Positions 49,976 through 62,987 of a stretch of DNA of 64,000 nt are shown in pieces. How positions within the stretch are numbered: the first letter of the stretch is position 1; the number at the start of each line of letters is the position of its first letter. Source of the stretch: Rhabdornis inornatus (lineage: Eukaryota; Chordata; Aves; Passeriformes; Rhabdornithidae); NCBI GenBank assembly GCA_013397075.1, contig VWZS01003730.1, positions 941,514 to 1,005,513 on the forward strand, written 5' to 3'. A model generated the notes under the pieces. That model was not told the DNA's origin and searched no databases. It was given only the letters and a program-made list of their open reading frames with translations. A program made the position numbers and the translations under genes.

Positions 49976-52268
49976 AAACCCCAGCAGTGATGGGAACCCC
50001 AGTGGATGCAGCAGCACCAGGACTGGTGGTGTTTGTGAAGCCCACCTCACCTGCTGGGATGAAGCACAGAAGGCTGTGGTAGGAATGAGGTCTCCACATT
50101 ATTTTAGGACACATCAGTGCAGCTCCCAGGATGCTCTGAAAAAGAATAATGCAATGTGAGGCTGGTGTGGACAAAACAAATAATGTCTTCGGGTCAGAAA
50201 TGAGCTGAGATTTTGCCTCCTGCCTTCCACCAGCTCCCTCTTGGACCTCAGGGATGCAAAGACAGCAACAATTCAGGAGGGTCCCAGAGGGGCTGGGAGA
50301 GGCATTCCCACCTGCCTGCAGCACCTTGGCACTGCTGCCTGTCGCAGCCTATTTACACAGCCTTTAACGCTCCTGATGTCAGCGTGGAGATGTGTTAATA
50401 ACCCAATTAAACCGTTCACCCAGCTATGCCAAATGCCAGGCTCGGGGAAGGCCGGCGTGTTGTGCTTTGTAATTCCTGGGCTGCGTCGCAGCACGCAAAA
50501 GCCACGTCCCTGTGGCTGACACGTAGCCCCAGCTCGTCCCCAGAGGGGTCTGGTGCAGGGCTGAATGCCAAAATCTGGAGTTGGATGGGCATGTGAACAT
50601 CACCAGTGTGTCCTGGCCGTGTCCCCCCACAATCAGGAGGATGGGGACACACGAGGCCATCTGTGAATGTGCTCAGCTCGTGGCTTTCAGAGTGAGGAAC
50701 GCCAGTGGGCTACGAAGGGTTGAGTGGATGAATGGATTGAAAGGATGGCAGGAGAGCCCAGCGGTGGGGAAGGGGCAGGGCTGGTGGCACTGCCCACACA
50801 GGCTGGGGCTCCTGCAGGCAGCAGGACCAGGGCTCAGCACTGCCTGGACCTGCCTGTGCAGGGCTGTGCCTCTGCTTTCCCATCCACCTCAGCAAGGCAG
50901 GGATGTTTCCCTGCCCCACTGGCGGGCTCCAGTCGCTCCAGTCCACCAAGGGATCACAAAAGCTCTGTTTTGCAGAGGAGTTTGCTGAAAAAAGATCCTC
51001 TGTTAATGTCCCTCCGTGGCTGTCACCCACTGGATGTGAGCAGCCTGTGGAGCACAGGTGGGGATGTGTCCATACCTCCACATAAACAACAGATCCATGT
51101 TTATATCTCAGTGTATCAACTACAAATATTTGAATATTGTGGTTTGTATTTCCTTTAGATTGATCCAACTTCCTTCTGATCAAAATCTCTAAGCTCAAAA
51201 TGCCCTCAGCGCTGTCCCCTGAGTTATGAATTTAACACAAACTCCTGCAGGACCAAAGAAATTGAAAATTGTGTCACTAGAAGAAAAAACCTCCCCCCCC
51301 AAGAGTCCTTAAACTCGGATTTAACTGTGGGCATGTTTAATACCAGCTGGGATCCCCAGAGCTGAAAAACACATCCACTAAGCTGAAATTCACCCATTTA
51401 ACTTGAGAGCTGTTCCAAACTGGGACCAGCTTAAGTCTGTGCTTAAATATTTTTTTTTAATCTAAGCCTGTATTAGTGGAAAATTCATTGTTCTATAGTA
51501 GATTTTTATAGGTCTGTGACTTTGGGGCAGTTTTAGTGTTCTCAATAGTTTTTTTTTCTTTGGATGGCTTCCTCCACTCATCATTAATATCTGGCGTCAA
51601 CTGTCTTTCTTTCCCATCCATTCCCAGAGACAAGGAAAAATTTTCCCTTCTTTCCACAGATGTATTTATGTTCCCCATGGAAATTCCTCTCCGTGATATA
51701 TGAACTATTTTCAGAGAAGTTTAGCAAAGCCTAAGTCACAAAGGGGAAGAAAACCTCCTCGGCTTGAGTTCATGAGGGGAAAAGTTGGGATTGCAGTGAC
51801 CCGGAGTGTGAAATTTTTCTTGAGTTTAATTGTTATTTCCATTCAAATCCCATACATCCTTAGCCATAAATAACACTCCTGAATAATCCTTAATTTTTGT
51901 CCCTGCATCAGCCTCCCATAAAATTAGGAGGGAATATTTAGGATCTGCCGAGATGACAAAGTGTCCTTTATGGTGGCCGAATGAAAGGAAGAATATAACT
52001 TTGGGAGAAAGCAACATGCTTTTCTTCAGCGTAGGATTTCCTCCACAGAGACAGCATCACAGACTGTCAGAAGCTGGGCAGCTCTCCAAAGGTTAGAGAC
52101 AGGGCCAAAACTTACAATTTCTGCTCTGCACAGGGCCAGTTCTGTCTCGGAGATTTTCAAGGCTGTCTCACCACAGCTGTGAAATTCGGAGCTCGCAGAT
52201 CGCGGCTCGCTCACGGCTTCATCTCGCCAGCCTGGGACAGTTCCCATCCAGGCTGCTCCTAGGGAAAT

Positions 52269-52314
52269 AGCTGGGAATTGGTTGTAAAACTGGCTGGGGA
52301 TTGGTTGTAAAACG
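52269..52314 (+). repeat. Two-copy tandem repeat, 23-bp unit
   Basis: Two adjacent units share GATTGGTTGTAAAAC or its close variant AATTGGTTGTAAAAC, at exactly 23 bp spacing. Confidence 0.85.
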
Positions 52315-54930
52315 TGGATGGCAGAAAGGACACAGCCCAGCCCTGGGAGATGACTCTGCTGCAGCCACCATGGGAAAGCTCAGCTGCACATCCCTCTGCC
52401 TGCCTCCCTCCTCTCCCACACCAATCCACCCCAAACCCGCTTCCTACACAGCCTCCCTTCCCCTGCAGAGCCCAGTGTGGCCCTCAGCTGGGTCACCTCA
52501 GTGCTGCTGTGTGAGGCAGGGACGCTGGACTTTGTGTGGAGGCACAGCAAGGAGTCTGGGCTTGGATATTTCGCATGTGGAGCTTCCGTGGTCCATAAGG
52601 TCATCCTCGGGGTTGGACACCACTCAGGACTCAGCTCCCACGCCTGCCTAAGCCAGGGAGAGCTGTGCAGTCTCTGCTCAGGCCACCCAGGAGAGATTTT
52701 CTGCTCCCAGAAGCCAAAGGATCCCTCGTCAGCTGAGGGTGTAGCTGCTCTGGACAGAGGGTGGGTGATTCACCTTCAATCCCACAGCATTCCTTAAGGA
52801 CAAAAATCTCCTGGAGAGACAACCCACACTGTGAAAAACTCCACATTCACATCTCTGTGCCACAGGACTGCAGAATTCCCACGGGGCTCTGTGCAGCCAC
52901 GACCTTGGATTTGTACCCCAGCACTTTCCAGTGGACACAAAGCAATCCAGGGAAATCCTGAGCCTGGGAAAGCTCTGCACAGCCCAGCCCAGCTCTCTGG
53001 TGGCCACAGCAGAGCTGCTGGTCTTACCCTGGCTGGGGCAAAGGCAGCCAGGATTTATGGGCTCCCAGGGCTGCTCCAAACCCCCAAAATGAGCACACAG
53101 GAACTGCTGGCTCATCGGCTCACTGATCCTGGCCAACCTTAGGAAATCAGAGGAGATGGATTTTCCCTCAGACATCATAGCTGCAATAGAATTTGTGAGG
53201 CAAACGCAGAGCCCCTGGCACTGAGCCAAGGGAGTAAGCCTGGGAGAGGTTTTCTTTCAAGAATTCCAACTCATTCATGTACTTTCTTAATGATCCAAAC
53301 CCTTCGAGGAGTTGCCTTTCAGCTTCAGCTCCCTTTCAATATTTGTCATGTGTGTCAAAGTTGATCCTTCACATTCCCTCTGTAGTTTTAACGTTATCAA
53401 GGAGAAACTTAATTCCTTAGACATTTGAAAGATATTTTTCCCCCCTACTGATTTTTTTTTTTAATGGCAGGAAAGAAGATGCCTTTTAAAGCAAAGGGGG
53501 GTAAGAGCAGAGGGAAGTGTGTCTCATTTGGAGATGTTAACAAAGAAATCTTAACAAATGACTGGAAAGGGCCAGGGAGTCACTAATTCCTCAAATTATT
53601 TGGATAGACAAGCAACAATCTACAAGCAGTGACCACTTGCCCACCACTTCTGAGTTCCTGGAAACCTCGAGAGAATTCCCTACACCAGCTGGCCCTGCTG
53701 AGGAGCAGGAGTGGGAACAGAAGCCTCCCTCCATCCAGCTTTTCTCACAAGCTTTGGAAACTCAAGGAAAGGCCAAAAGGTCTCTGCTGAGCCACCAGGG
53801 TGGAGTATGACGAGTCCTGTCTTGATGAAAGCCTTGACAAGAGCAAGGCAGAGAGAGCAAGGCTGGGAGGCCAACCCTACAAAGCTTGGTAGGTGCCTGC
53901 CCAGGCAAAGCCTGAGTGTTGCAAATTAAACACTCAGAGAAGCCTGGCTGAGCCCTGAGAGACAGAACCCCCTCCAACACCCCCCTGCTCCCCTTGGCTC
54001 CAAGGGAGTCACACCACAAGGAGCTTCCACAGCCAAGAGCCCTCTGGAGAGACAGGACAGCGCCTGGGGTTTTTGGGGTTTGGGCTGGGATTTTTGATTT
54101 CCCCAGCCACGCAAATCATGTATGGGTACAATAAGAATTAGATCAGGAGACTTCAAAGGGCTGAATCACATCTCAGTCTGCTCTGGGGCTGGCTCTGCTC
54201 AGCCTCAAGCCTTATCAGGCAAGTTTGGCTACGTGATTGCATTTCACACTCTAAACACAATTATTTTCCTAATTGTCTATAAACTATGCCTACAGCTTTT
54301 TGCCACTTGCTTTTGCCAACAGTTGACCTGTTGATGCTCAAGCAAAGTAAAATATCTCTGAAATTAGCTAAGAAAATAAAACTGGGCAATCAAAGGCTTC
54401 AAGACAAGCAGCAAAGCAGTGCAGAGCAGCAGAGCAGTGCCCTGTTTCAAGCTTTAACTTAGTCTGCTTAGTCTGCTATTTACTCTCATTAAATCCAGAG
54501 TCGTCTGGCTTCATTTGGTTTGCCAGAAATTTGCTTTAGGATAATTTAGATCAGAGTCACCAGGCTTTCCCCCACCACCACCTTTTTAGGACAGAGGATA
54601 ATAATAGAGGATTTTTTTTTTCCATGAAAGCATATGCAATTTCCTCTCTAACCATCCAAAACAAATAATCAGGAGATTTCCCTGTGTTTACAATGGGTCT
54701 TTCTACTGACCTTCCCTGCAAAGCCCTTTAGGAGAAATCAGTGAAAAATACTCCATGAGAAGTGGGTCACAATTGCTGTTATTGTTACTCAGAAATTATG
54801 TAGTGTCTAATCTGAAACCAGACACAACAACTGAGGGCTTCTCTTTGCCCTTTTCATAACAAACCAGCTCTATTTAACAGTAAGTACAGTTAAATGGGAA
54901 TAAATCTGGTTTGTACACAGAGACACTGCA

Positions 54931-54962
54931 TGTTTATTAATAATCTTTGTGTTTAGTGTTTA
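54931..54962 (+). promoter_or_regulatory. Cluster of three forkhead core motifs
   Basis: TGTTTA occurs at 54931, 54950 and 54957, the first as TGTTTATTAAT. TGTTTA is the core bound by many FOX proteins. The surrounding ~250 bp is AT-rich and free of recognised repeats. A regulatory role is an inference only. Confidence 0.3.
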
Positions 54963-55947
54963 GACCAGTTCCAAATCGGAGCTGTAGCAATGTATAAAAA
55001 CTTTTCTTTTGGCATGGTTGAGTCACCGTGACTGACTTGGCTCTGCCACTCTTTCTGAACAAGTATAATTACATCAGTTTCAAACTGGCTACATGAGCCT
55101 CAATTTGCAGCAAAGCAAAGATGGGCAAAACTGAGGGTAATTCAGATGTCGTGGGCAAGGAGATTTATTCAGCCCCTAATTTGAGGAGTTTTGACAGGTT
55201 TCATTATCTTTTACCTCCGTTTTGGGAAGCAGTACTGGGGCTGCTTTTAAGTCACATCTCATTGGGATTTGGGAGTTCTTGCTGTGAATCCTCAGCACAA
55301 GGAAACCAGGGAAGCCTCACCTGCACTGCCAAGAACAGGTTGTAAGGAAAATAAAAGCAGCCTTTTGGGTGAGTGTAGAGAGGACAGTTTAGGCAAAGGT
55401 TGCATTTGCTGCGAGTGAAATTCCACCTCCCCTAATTCCCTAAACCACAGATTTTACACACATATAACCAAAGGGTGATTCCAACAAAGCTTGTGCCTCA
55501 GGTTTGGGAGTTTCAGCCCTACGAAGGAGTTTGGTGTCCTGGCAGATTCTGGAGAGAATTTTGACAGCCAGCTCAGAGCAGGAATTCAGCTGTTGTGTGA
55601 TGAGTGTTGATGGAGCTGAATCTGTGCCAAGTGCCCTGCCCAGCTTTGCATGAGTAAGGATGGAAAGAGATCCCTGAGAAACAGAATCCTCCTCTCTGAG
55701 CTGTAGTGTTTGGGGATGTGATTATGAAATGTCACTCAGTGCATGCCAGGAGCTGCAGGTCCATCCTGTCCTCAGGACTCAGATCCCTGTGATGGAAATG
55801 AGGGAGTGTTTCTGTCCAGCTCAAAAAGCACAGCTTGAGGCTCTTGTTCCCATGATGTGGCTGATCCTGAGTGCCTGAGTGCTGCTCCAGGGGGTCTCAC
55901 TCCTGTGGAGCTGGTAATGAGACAGGCACCAAAAGGAGAGAGATCCC

Positions 55948-56510
55948 AGGATCATGGAATGGTTTGGGTTGGAAGGAACCTTAAAAATGATCTTGTTCTA
56001 CCCCTGCCATGAGCAGGGACACCTTCCACTGTCCCAGGGTGCTCCAAGCCCCATCCAGCCCGGCCTTGGACTCTGCCAGGGATCCTGGGACACTGCCAGG
56101 GATCCTGGGACAGCCACAGCTCCTCTGGGCACCTGTGCCACGGGCTCACAGGGTAGAATTTCTTCCTAGTATCCAATCCAAGTCTATTATTTTCCATCAT
56201 GAAGCCATTCTCCCTTGTTCTGCCACTCCAGTTTCTGATGAAAATCCCACTCCAGCTTCCTCGTAGCCTGTTCAGATACTGGAAGGTGCTGTGAGATCTC
56301 CAAACAATCTTCTCTTCTCCAAACTGAGAAGTCCCAACTTTCCCAACTTTCTCAGTCTGTCTTCATAGAGGAGGTGCTCTAGTCCCCTTATCAACTTTGT
56401 GGCCTCATCTGGACTTTTTCCAACAGTTCCATGTTCTTCTATTGGGGCCACCAGAACAGGATTCCAGGTGGGGTCTCACAAGAGCAGAGCAGAGGAGCAG
56501 AATCCCCTCC
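55948..56510 (-). mobile_element. CR1 LINE 3' region fragment, longest in the window
   Basis: About 560 bp in minus orientation. It begins ATCATGGAATGGTTTGGGTT, continues with GACACCTTCCACTGTCCCAG, CTAGTATCCAATCCAAGTCT, CAAACTGAGAAGTCCCAACT and GACTTTTTCCAACAGTTCCA, and ends near AGGTGGGGTCTCACAAGAGC. Internally a 20-bp segment (TGCCAGGGATCCTGGGA) is tandemly duplicated at 56071-56110. The right boundary is approximate. No intact reverse transcriptase frame is present. Confidence 0.93.
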
Positions 56511-59500
56511 CTTGAGCTCTTCCCAGATGGATCTTCAGGTGGAACAGGGAAGGGCAGCACTGGAGCTCTCCTACATTTAATTTTCTGCAGGGCTACCATG
56601 ACCACCAAATCCAACCCTGCACAGCTCAGGAGAGCAGAGAAAGGCACCAGAAGAAATGAGAGAAAGTAGAGATGACAAAACACAACTTTTTATCCTATTT
56701 TATCTACAGTTTACCTGTAGGGAGGTGGATGCTTTCTGGTGCCCAGTTGTCACCTCTCGCTGGGGTTCTGCCGTGCTGATGGATGGCTGCAGCAGCAGCT
56801 GGGACACGTGGCAGGACAACACCAGCTTTTGCAAGGGATGAAGAGCTCCTTACACACTGTGAGATCCCAAATCCATCACACAGAGCCTAATGAGGGGGCT
56901 GAGCCAGGCCAAATACAACTGTTTAACAGTTTATTTTAACCATCCAATCACAGTGAAACAACTTAAAAGGATTCGTGCTGCCAACAATCTTTTCCTTTTT
57001 TTTTTTCACTCTTCCCCTCCTTGCATGGCATTTGTTAGAAATCAGGATTTTCCTTAACTAAATGTCTTGTGGCCTCCTTAGCTTTGTTTCTTAACAGGGT
57101 TGTCTTTATGTTAGTTTTCTTTGGCTTCCCAATAGAAGAGTAACAGATTTCTTTTGAAGTTTTTATTGATGAATGAGCTCCTATAAATAACTCTCTGTGG
57201 CAGCAGCTTGATCTCAGAGTTTACTCTGGAATAATAGTAGCAATGGGAATGGAGGAAATTTATGGCAGCATGACATGAAATATTTTAATGGGCTTCATAC
57301 TGTTTAACTTAATCTTTACAGATGTAAAAACAGAAATACAATTATTGTAACAACTATTATTACATATTGCTCTTCTAAGGAAAACAGAAACTCAGTAAGC
57401 AATTGGAGATAGGTAGTGAAGAATTAGGGGGTCCAGCTCGCCGTGGGTTTGGGAATTACTGGGTTGGGCCGGTGGATTTGCAAAGCCTGATCTGGAGAGC
57501 TCTGGGAGATGTGAGGCAGCAGGGAAGGATGGGTCTGCAGGTGGGGAAAGCTGAGTCGTGGGATGGAGGTGCTGGAAGCTGCTAAAACCAGTGGAAGTGG
57601 TGGAGCTCTGTCTTTGGAAGGAAAATGAATCAACCTGTGTTTTGTTCCATGCCCTTATTCCACCTGTGTGCTTGGGGAAGAGCTGATCCCAATCCCCCAA
57701 AGGTAATAGGGGGCACTTGGACACATCCCTTGTGGCCTGTAGCCCCATGAGGGGCACAGCTGGAATCCTCCCACTTCAGGAGCAGAAACTCTGCACTCAC
57801 CCCAACCAAAGGATGGGAAGGATGGAGGGTGATGATGAAGTCACCTGGTAAAAGAGAATTTAACTGTTTATCACATGTCTGCTCATCTTCCCATCAGGGG
57901 TTTGCTCGTGTCTCTCAGACAATGTCACTTGAGGCAAAGGTGACCCAGATGTGCTTCTTTAAGCTGTGGAAGCTTAGGAAGGTGAAAAGGAAAATCAGAA
58001 ATATTTTCTGTCTAAATGCCCAACCCAGAGGCCAGCTGGCATTTCACCCAGCCCAGGATCCAGCTGGGGGATGTTTGAACCAATGTGCAAGAAGTGGGTG
58101 TAAAATCCAGTATCAGAATTACCAGGAAAGGTCACGAGGCCTAATCCAAACCTGAGATTTCCTCTGGATGTGGCTCATGGCCAAGCCCAGCTCCATTTGC
58201 TTCTCGGTGCTTCGCAAAGAGCTTGGGTAAATATTGAAACATGTTGGTGCTCTGCGTAATTTCTATTTAAAAAAAAAAAAGCTGACAGCTTTTGTTTCCT
58301 CTTTGAGGGGGCATTATTTGAAACGAAACTGCAGTGAAAATGATCAGCACTGTGCATTTCCAACTGTCTGCTCAGTGGGAAATTTGCATCCTCCACAACT
58401 TTTTCCAGTCCACGGAAATCGCCCGTGCGAGAAAGAGCTCGCAAATTCTCCCTCCATTTCCAAAAATGTGGGAAAGTTTATTTATTTCTCCATGCATTCC
58501 TGATTCGCAATGTGCTCTCTAAAAATGTCGCTAAGATTTAGGCTAACCGAGCTCATGCTAAATTTAGCAACTATATTTTAAATAAACATTCTTTACGCTT
58601 TGCTGAGCCGGCTTTGAAGCTGGCTTAAAACAAATTGTGTTCGCATGAACATGAGCAATGTTTGACTTTGGCCTAGGAGAACATCTGAATAAGTAATAAT
58701 GTATTATTCGCTATAATCCGAAAATGAGATTTTAGGGGCCTAATTCAGCCAATTTAGGAGAGATTCCTAGGAGGGATGGCGAATCAGGCCTGGATTATTT
58801 CTGGAAGGGCCCGTTCTGTTCTCTGTGACCACACAAAACTTCCTTTTGGTGTCTTGTTAGACACTGGAGCTGCGAGGCTCAGTGAAATCAGCTGTGACTT
58901 AGCACGCACTGCATTTGAGGAATCTGGCCCATTTTAAAGCACTTAATGATTTGTCTGGATAAAGCACTAAAAATATACTGTGGGGAGCAATTATGCAACG
59001 TCCAGACTGATGGATTGCATAACCTCATAGACCTTTTCCATCTGTAACTTCTCTCATTCTGTGATCTTGTCTTCTTGGTCTTTCACTTCAAATCAAATAT
59101 GTGATCTGTTTAATATCCTGAACGCTGTCTCCTGGGAGATCTCTTCTCTGGGTGTGTGGGGCTGTGAATCAAGTGAGGAAGCAGATCCTTCTTCCCTTTT
59201 TTCTTCAGGAATTGGCTGCTCCTCACACCAGGAGCAGTCAGGAGGAAGCCAGCGGGTTTTGGTGTGGAAAGGCATGGTCCCTCCTTCATGTGTTTTTTGT
59301 GGTAAAAAATGGAAAGAGAATTAATTTTTAAAATGGGATGGGGGAAGGAGAAGAGGCTACAAAGTCCCTCAGATTTATGTCACCTTGGAATCAGGCATGG
59401 ACAGCCACACCTTGAGTGACAAATCCTGCAAGTGGCTTCTGCTCATGCAGAAATACTTGATTATATTTTATACCTGCTCTGGGACCAACTTTAGGAGAAC

Positions 59501-61956
59501 ACACACTGAGCCTATTTAAAGACTGGAAGCCCCATTTATGAGAAACTCTGGAATTATTTTAATATGCCCAATTTTCAGTTCCCCTCATAGGAAACTGGCG
59601 TTTGGAGCAAAGCTGCTCTGGGAACCAAACAATTCCTCTGTGAGCCTCTCCCACTCTGTGATCTCCCCTGCTCCTAGGAGTTAAAATTGGCTGCAGAGCT
59701 GGGAGATGGGAAACCTTTGCTGGGTTGGGAGAGGTCATTCCTCTGCAGAGGAAGGGGAAGGCGTCTCCATCGCCCACACAGGCAGTGTGCTGTTTATTCT
59801 GCATCCCGGGCTATTTTCTCCACTTCTCCCCAGTATTCCAGACTGATGTTTATAGCCAGCCCTGAGAGGTTGGGAAAACCAGAAGGAGGAGGGATGAGTG
59901 AAGTGCTGGGTGGCAGTTCTGTGCCTGGCAGCTGCTTTTTTGGCTTGTGAAGCAGGTGTGAAACCATTGGCACCGGTTCCTTGCAGCTTGTCAGGTCCTC
60001 GATGTTTCCGTGGCACCAAAACTCACGTGGATGTGGAGAGGATTAAAGGATGCTCAGCCCCATCCAAAGGGCAGGAAATGGTGTGTTGACTGCACACTCG
60101 TTGCTCTGCTGTTGTTCTCACTGTGTGTTTTTATTTTGTGCTTTTACTGTATGTTTTTATTGTATGTTTTTATTGTACCATGACTTCTCCCCTCTCTATA
60201 AACAGATGACGTGCAAAAGCCGTGTGTGGTTACTCATCCAGCCTGCTGGCAATAAGACCCTTTTTCTTGGTATTCATCCCCTGTTACAGCACTGGCCTGA
60301 TCCCAATTAATTCCAAATTGCCCCTCAGAACTGCTCACCGGGTTCTGAGCTCATTGGAGTTAGTGTCACTTTTGTGCAGAGCATGTTAACTTTACTAATT
60401 TCACTCCCTCAAGCGAAACCAAAATCAAGCTCAATGCGGCTTTTAAACGCTGCAGCTGTACTTGGTCCCACTCCACTCCACCAAAACAGAAATAAGATCA
60501 AATGTCAAAGCAAAGCTTTGCAAAGAAACAAATTCCCATTGCGTAGAAAAAGCTGCGTTTCCAAAAAAAAAAAGTGTCTGTGATAAAAATATACATTGTG
60601 TATTAAATTAAAACTCACCTTTTTTGACCACTAAAAAACTGCTCTTGTGCAGAAAGGGCTCTGACAGGGAGAGGTTCCACATGTGTGAGTAGGAAAGGAA
60701 TAAAAGCTCTGTTTGCAGATCCAAAATTGTGTTTTGGGGGCTGGAAAAGGAGCTGAGAGGTGACGAAACTGGGGATCACAGCTGGGAGTCCAAGTTAGGA
60801 GAAAGGGAAACAGAGGAGCTGAAGACACAGGTTCACTGTGATGAATGAGAGTGTAAATATCTGATTTTGGGGGGTAAAACCTTTCCATGGGCCGGGCTGT
60901 GGGGACACCGGGGGTGCAGGATCCCTCCCTGGGGGAAGGGCTTGGTGGAGATCCATCAAACAAGTCCTGGGAGGCAGCACCAACCTCCAAGCTCGCCCTG
61001 AGCCCAAATCTCCACACCGGGGGTGGAGAGAGGAGCTGAGCTCTCTGCTGGGCTCCTTTTCCTCCCCCTGCAGCTTCCTGTGGGTGATGTCACCTCCCAG
61101 ACCCCAAACAGGGCGGTGATGTCAGTGCCCAGCCTGGAATGGAACCTCCTGGCTCCTTCTGTACCTGTCCCCAATGCCACACAGCAGTGGCACTGCAGGG
61201 CCAGGGAGATTTCACCCTCTCAGCACTCACCCAGCCCTGGGAATTACGGTGGGGACCGAGCAGTGACACCTTCACAACCTTTTACAAGTGTTTCTTCATT
61301 TTCTAACTCCATGCCACAACTTTAAATTATGGACTCAGTAGATATTCAAACAGCAGCTGTCAGAAATAGGAAGCAAATAAGGGATTTTATTAAAATAAAG
61401 TCTATTTTGCAAATCTGGTTTTTAAAAATAAAATCTCTTTTTTTATTCTCTTTTTTTGCATTGAGAAGCTCCAGCTCAGCCTATCCAGGGATCTGCCTAT
61501 GAGCATCCTTCTTTTTTGGGGAAAGCTAAATAACAATTCTCACCTTTTGGAGATTTTCTGTCCTTCTCCACGTGAGAGCTCTTTGCCTTGGGCTGGAATG
61601 AGCAACCCTGGTCCAAATATCAAGGAATTGATGCCAACCTTCCCCTGCAAGAACTGAATCAAAACTCACCTGAAAACCCCACATTTCCAATATCCAGGTG
61701 CTCATTTAAGAGCAAGCTTTGCTTTTGGGATGGGGTGGGATGAAAGAAGGGGAAGAGAAGGAGGAACAATCATTACGGGAAAGATTTCATCACTTTCAAG
61801 GAACAGGTAATTTCCCAGGAGCCTATTTGTAGCTTCTCTCTTCTTTTTGTGGCCCATCATGTCAGCACCAGGATATTTGCTGTATCCAGCAGCAGGCCCC
61901 ACTCCTCCATCCTCCAGCACAAGCCAAGGGGTGTTTCACATCACACCAGCCACACT
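56511..61956. other. Intergenic, FOXL1-proximal 3' flank
   Basis: No gene was recognised in the ~5.4 kb downstream of the predicted FOXL1 3' end. The stretch 58500-58780 is AT-rich with scattered CpGs, a perfect 12-bp palindrome GCTAAATTTAGC (58557-58568) and a near-perfect stem at 58606-58625. It is the best-looking candidate conserved element here. A short TGTATGTTTTTATT-type repeat (13-bp steps) lies at about 60123-60175. Poly(A) and poly(T) runs are scattered. Confidence 0.5.
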
Positions 61957-61978
61957 CCTGAACAAAAATACCTTTATT
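61930..61978 (-). promoter_or_regulatory. FOXL1: Predicted FOXL1 polyadenylation site (AATAAA plus GU-rich element)
   Basis: On the minus strand AATAAA lies at 61978-61973. About 20-45 bases downstream is a GU-rich stretch containing GAGTGTGG and GGTGTGATG. The hexamer followed by a cleavage zone and GU-rich element is the canonical vertebrate 3' end layout. Cleavage is expected near 61955-61960. Confidence 0.65.
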
Positions 61979-62987
61979 GGATATAGGTTTGGTTTCATAA
62001 TGAAAATTGAGAATATAATTTCTTTTTCCAAAAGGGCGTTTATCCACTAATATACAAAAAGCCTCTATTTACGGCAAACAAAAATACAAAATATTCCTGA
62101 TTTCTTGCAATGTGTCAGGATTCTTTCTTCTTTACAAAAAAAAAGAAAACTTTAGAAACATAGCTGATGTCTCTTTTCTTTTTTTTTTTTTTCCCCTGGT
62201 ATTTATCCCGGGCTCCACAATCCTGCTTCAGACTTTTTTTGGTCAGAAGACAAATCTCTGTTTTTGCTCATCCATCCCCCTCTTTTTGGCCACATCCGTG
62301 AGCAGAAACCCTGTAGGGATACTCCAAAGCACCAGTGCTGGGCAGGAAACCAGTTCCAAACCATGCTGGATCAAAGCAAGCAGGAATATTCAGGATGAGC
62401 CTGGATTGCTTGGTCTGCCATGAGTCCAGCTCCAGTTACCCACTGGGAGGACTGGGCCAGTGGGGAATATCAGGAATTATTATGTGCCTGTGGCTATTCA
62501 TGGCGAAATTAAGGGCGTTATTAATACCTGTGGGTATTGATGGCAAAACAAAACTCAGCCGCCTCCCCCCTGGATGGGGCTTGGTTTTCAAAGGAAAAAT
62601 AAAAGGAGAAAACAGAGACCTGAAGGACTCGAGAGAAACCTGGTCTGAGGAACCTGAGGGATGCAAAGACTAAAGGTGCAGAGCAAACCCCGCGGGGCTT
62701 GGGGGCCAGCGTGGGCATTCCCCCGGCGCTGCCTGAACCTCCACCGCCCACGGGAAAACAAAACTTTACCTTCCAAAGTCGCTCTGGCAGGGGGCGGGAG
62801 GCACCCGCTAAAGAGAGTCCGCAGCAAGACGCGCCTTGAAAATGCCCTGAAATCCTGAGTCACCTTTAAAACATCTCTTTGGGGTTGTTTGGGGGTTTTT
62901 TTAGGTCTTTCCCCGCGTGGTGAGGTCTGAGTCCGATCTCTCCCTCCCCATCGCGCCCCCCGGAGCAGCGCGTTAGTTGTGGGGCAA
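61957..62987 (-). other. FOXL1: Predicted FOXL1 3' untranslated region
   Basis: The stretch between the FOXL1 stop codon and the first minus-strand AATAAA. It is about 1 kb, and no earlier AATAAA was found between the stop and 61978. It changes from GC-rich near the stop to AT-rich distally, as is common for 3' UTRs. Open frames within it, on either strand, have no recognisable homology. The length is an inference from the polyadenylation signal, not from transcript data. Confidence 0.6.

Larger units (their letters stand above)
45483..55947. other. Intergenic, mostly unique sequence
   Basis: No gene was recognised. Open frames up to 166 codons have no known domain. It contains a (TTTG)n run near 46766-46786, poly(A) runs near 48019 and 49964, an undetermined base at 49975, a two-copy 23-bp repeat at 52269-52314, and a cluster of forkhead core motifs at 54931-54962. 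No CR1 copy was recognised in this 10 kb, an unusually long clean stretch for the window. Confidence 0.55.

Noticed and set aside
59000..59075. Possible very old CR1 terminus (TAGACCTTTTCCATC then ATTCTGTGATC)
   Set aside because: Only the last ~40 bases resemble a CR1 tail; the similarity is too weak to call without an alignment.
1..61900. Search for tRNA, rRNA, snRNA, CRISPR-like arrays or viral genes
   Set aside because: No cloverleaf, no spaced identical repeats with variable spacers, and no reverse transcriptase, gag or capsid-like frames were recognised by eye. The minisatellites have no spacer structure.
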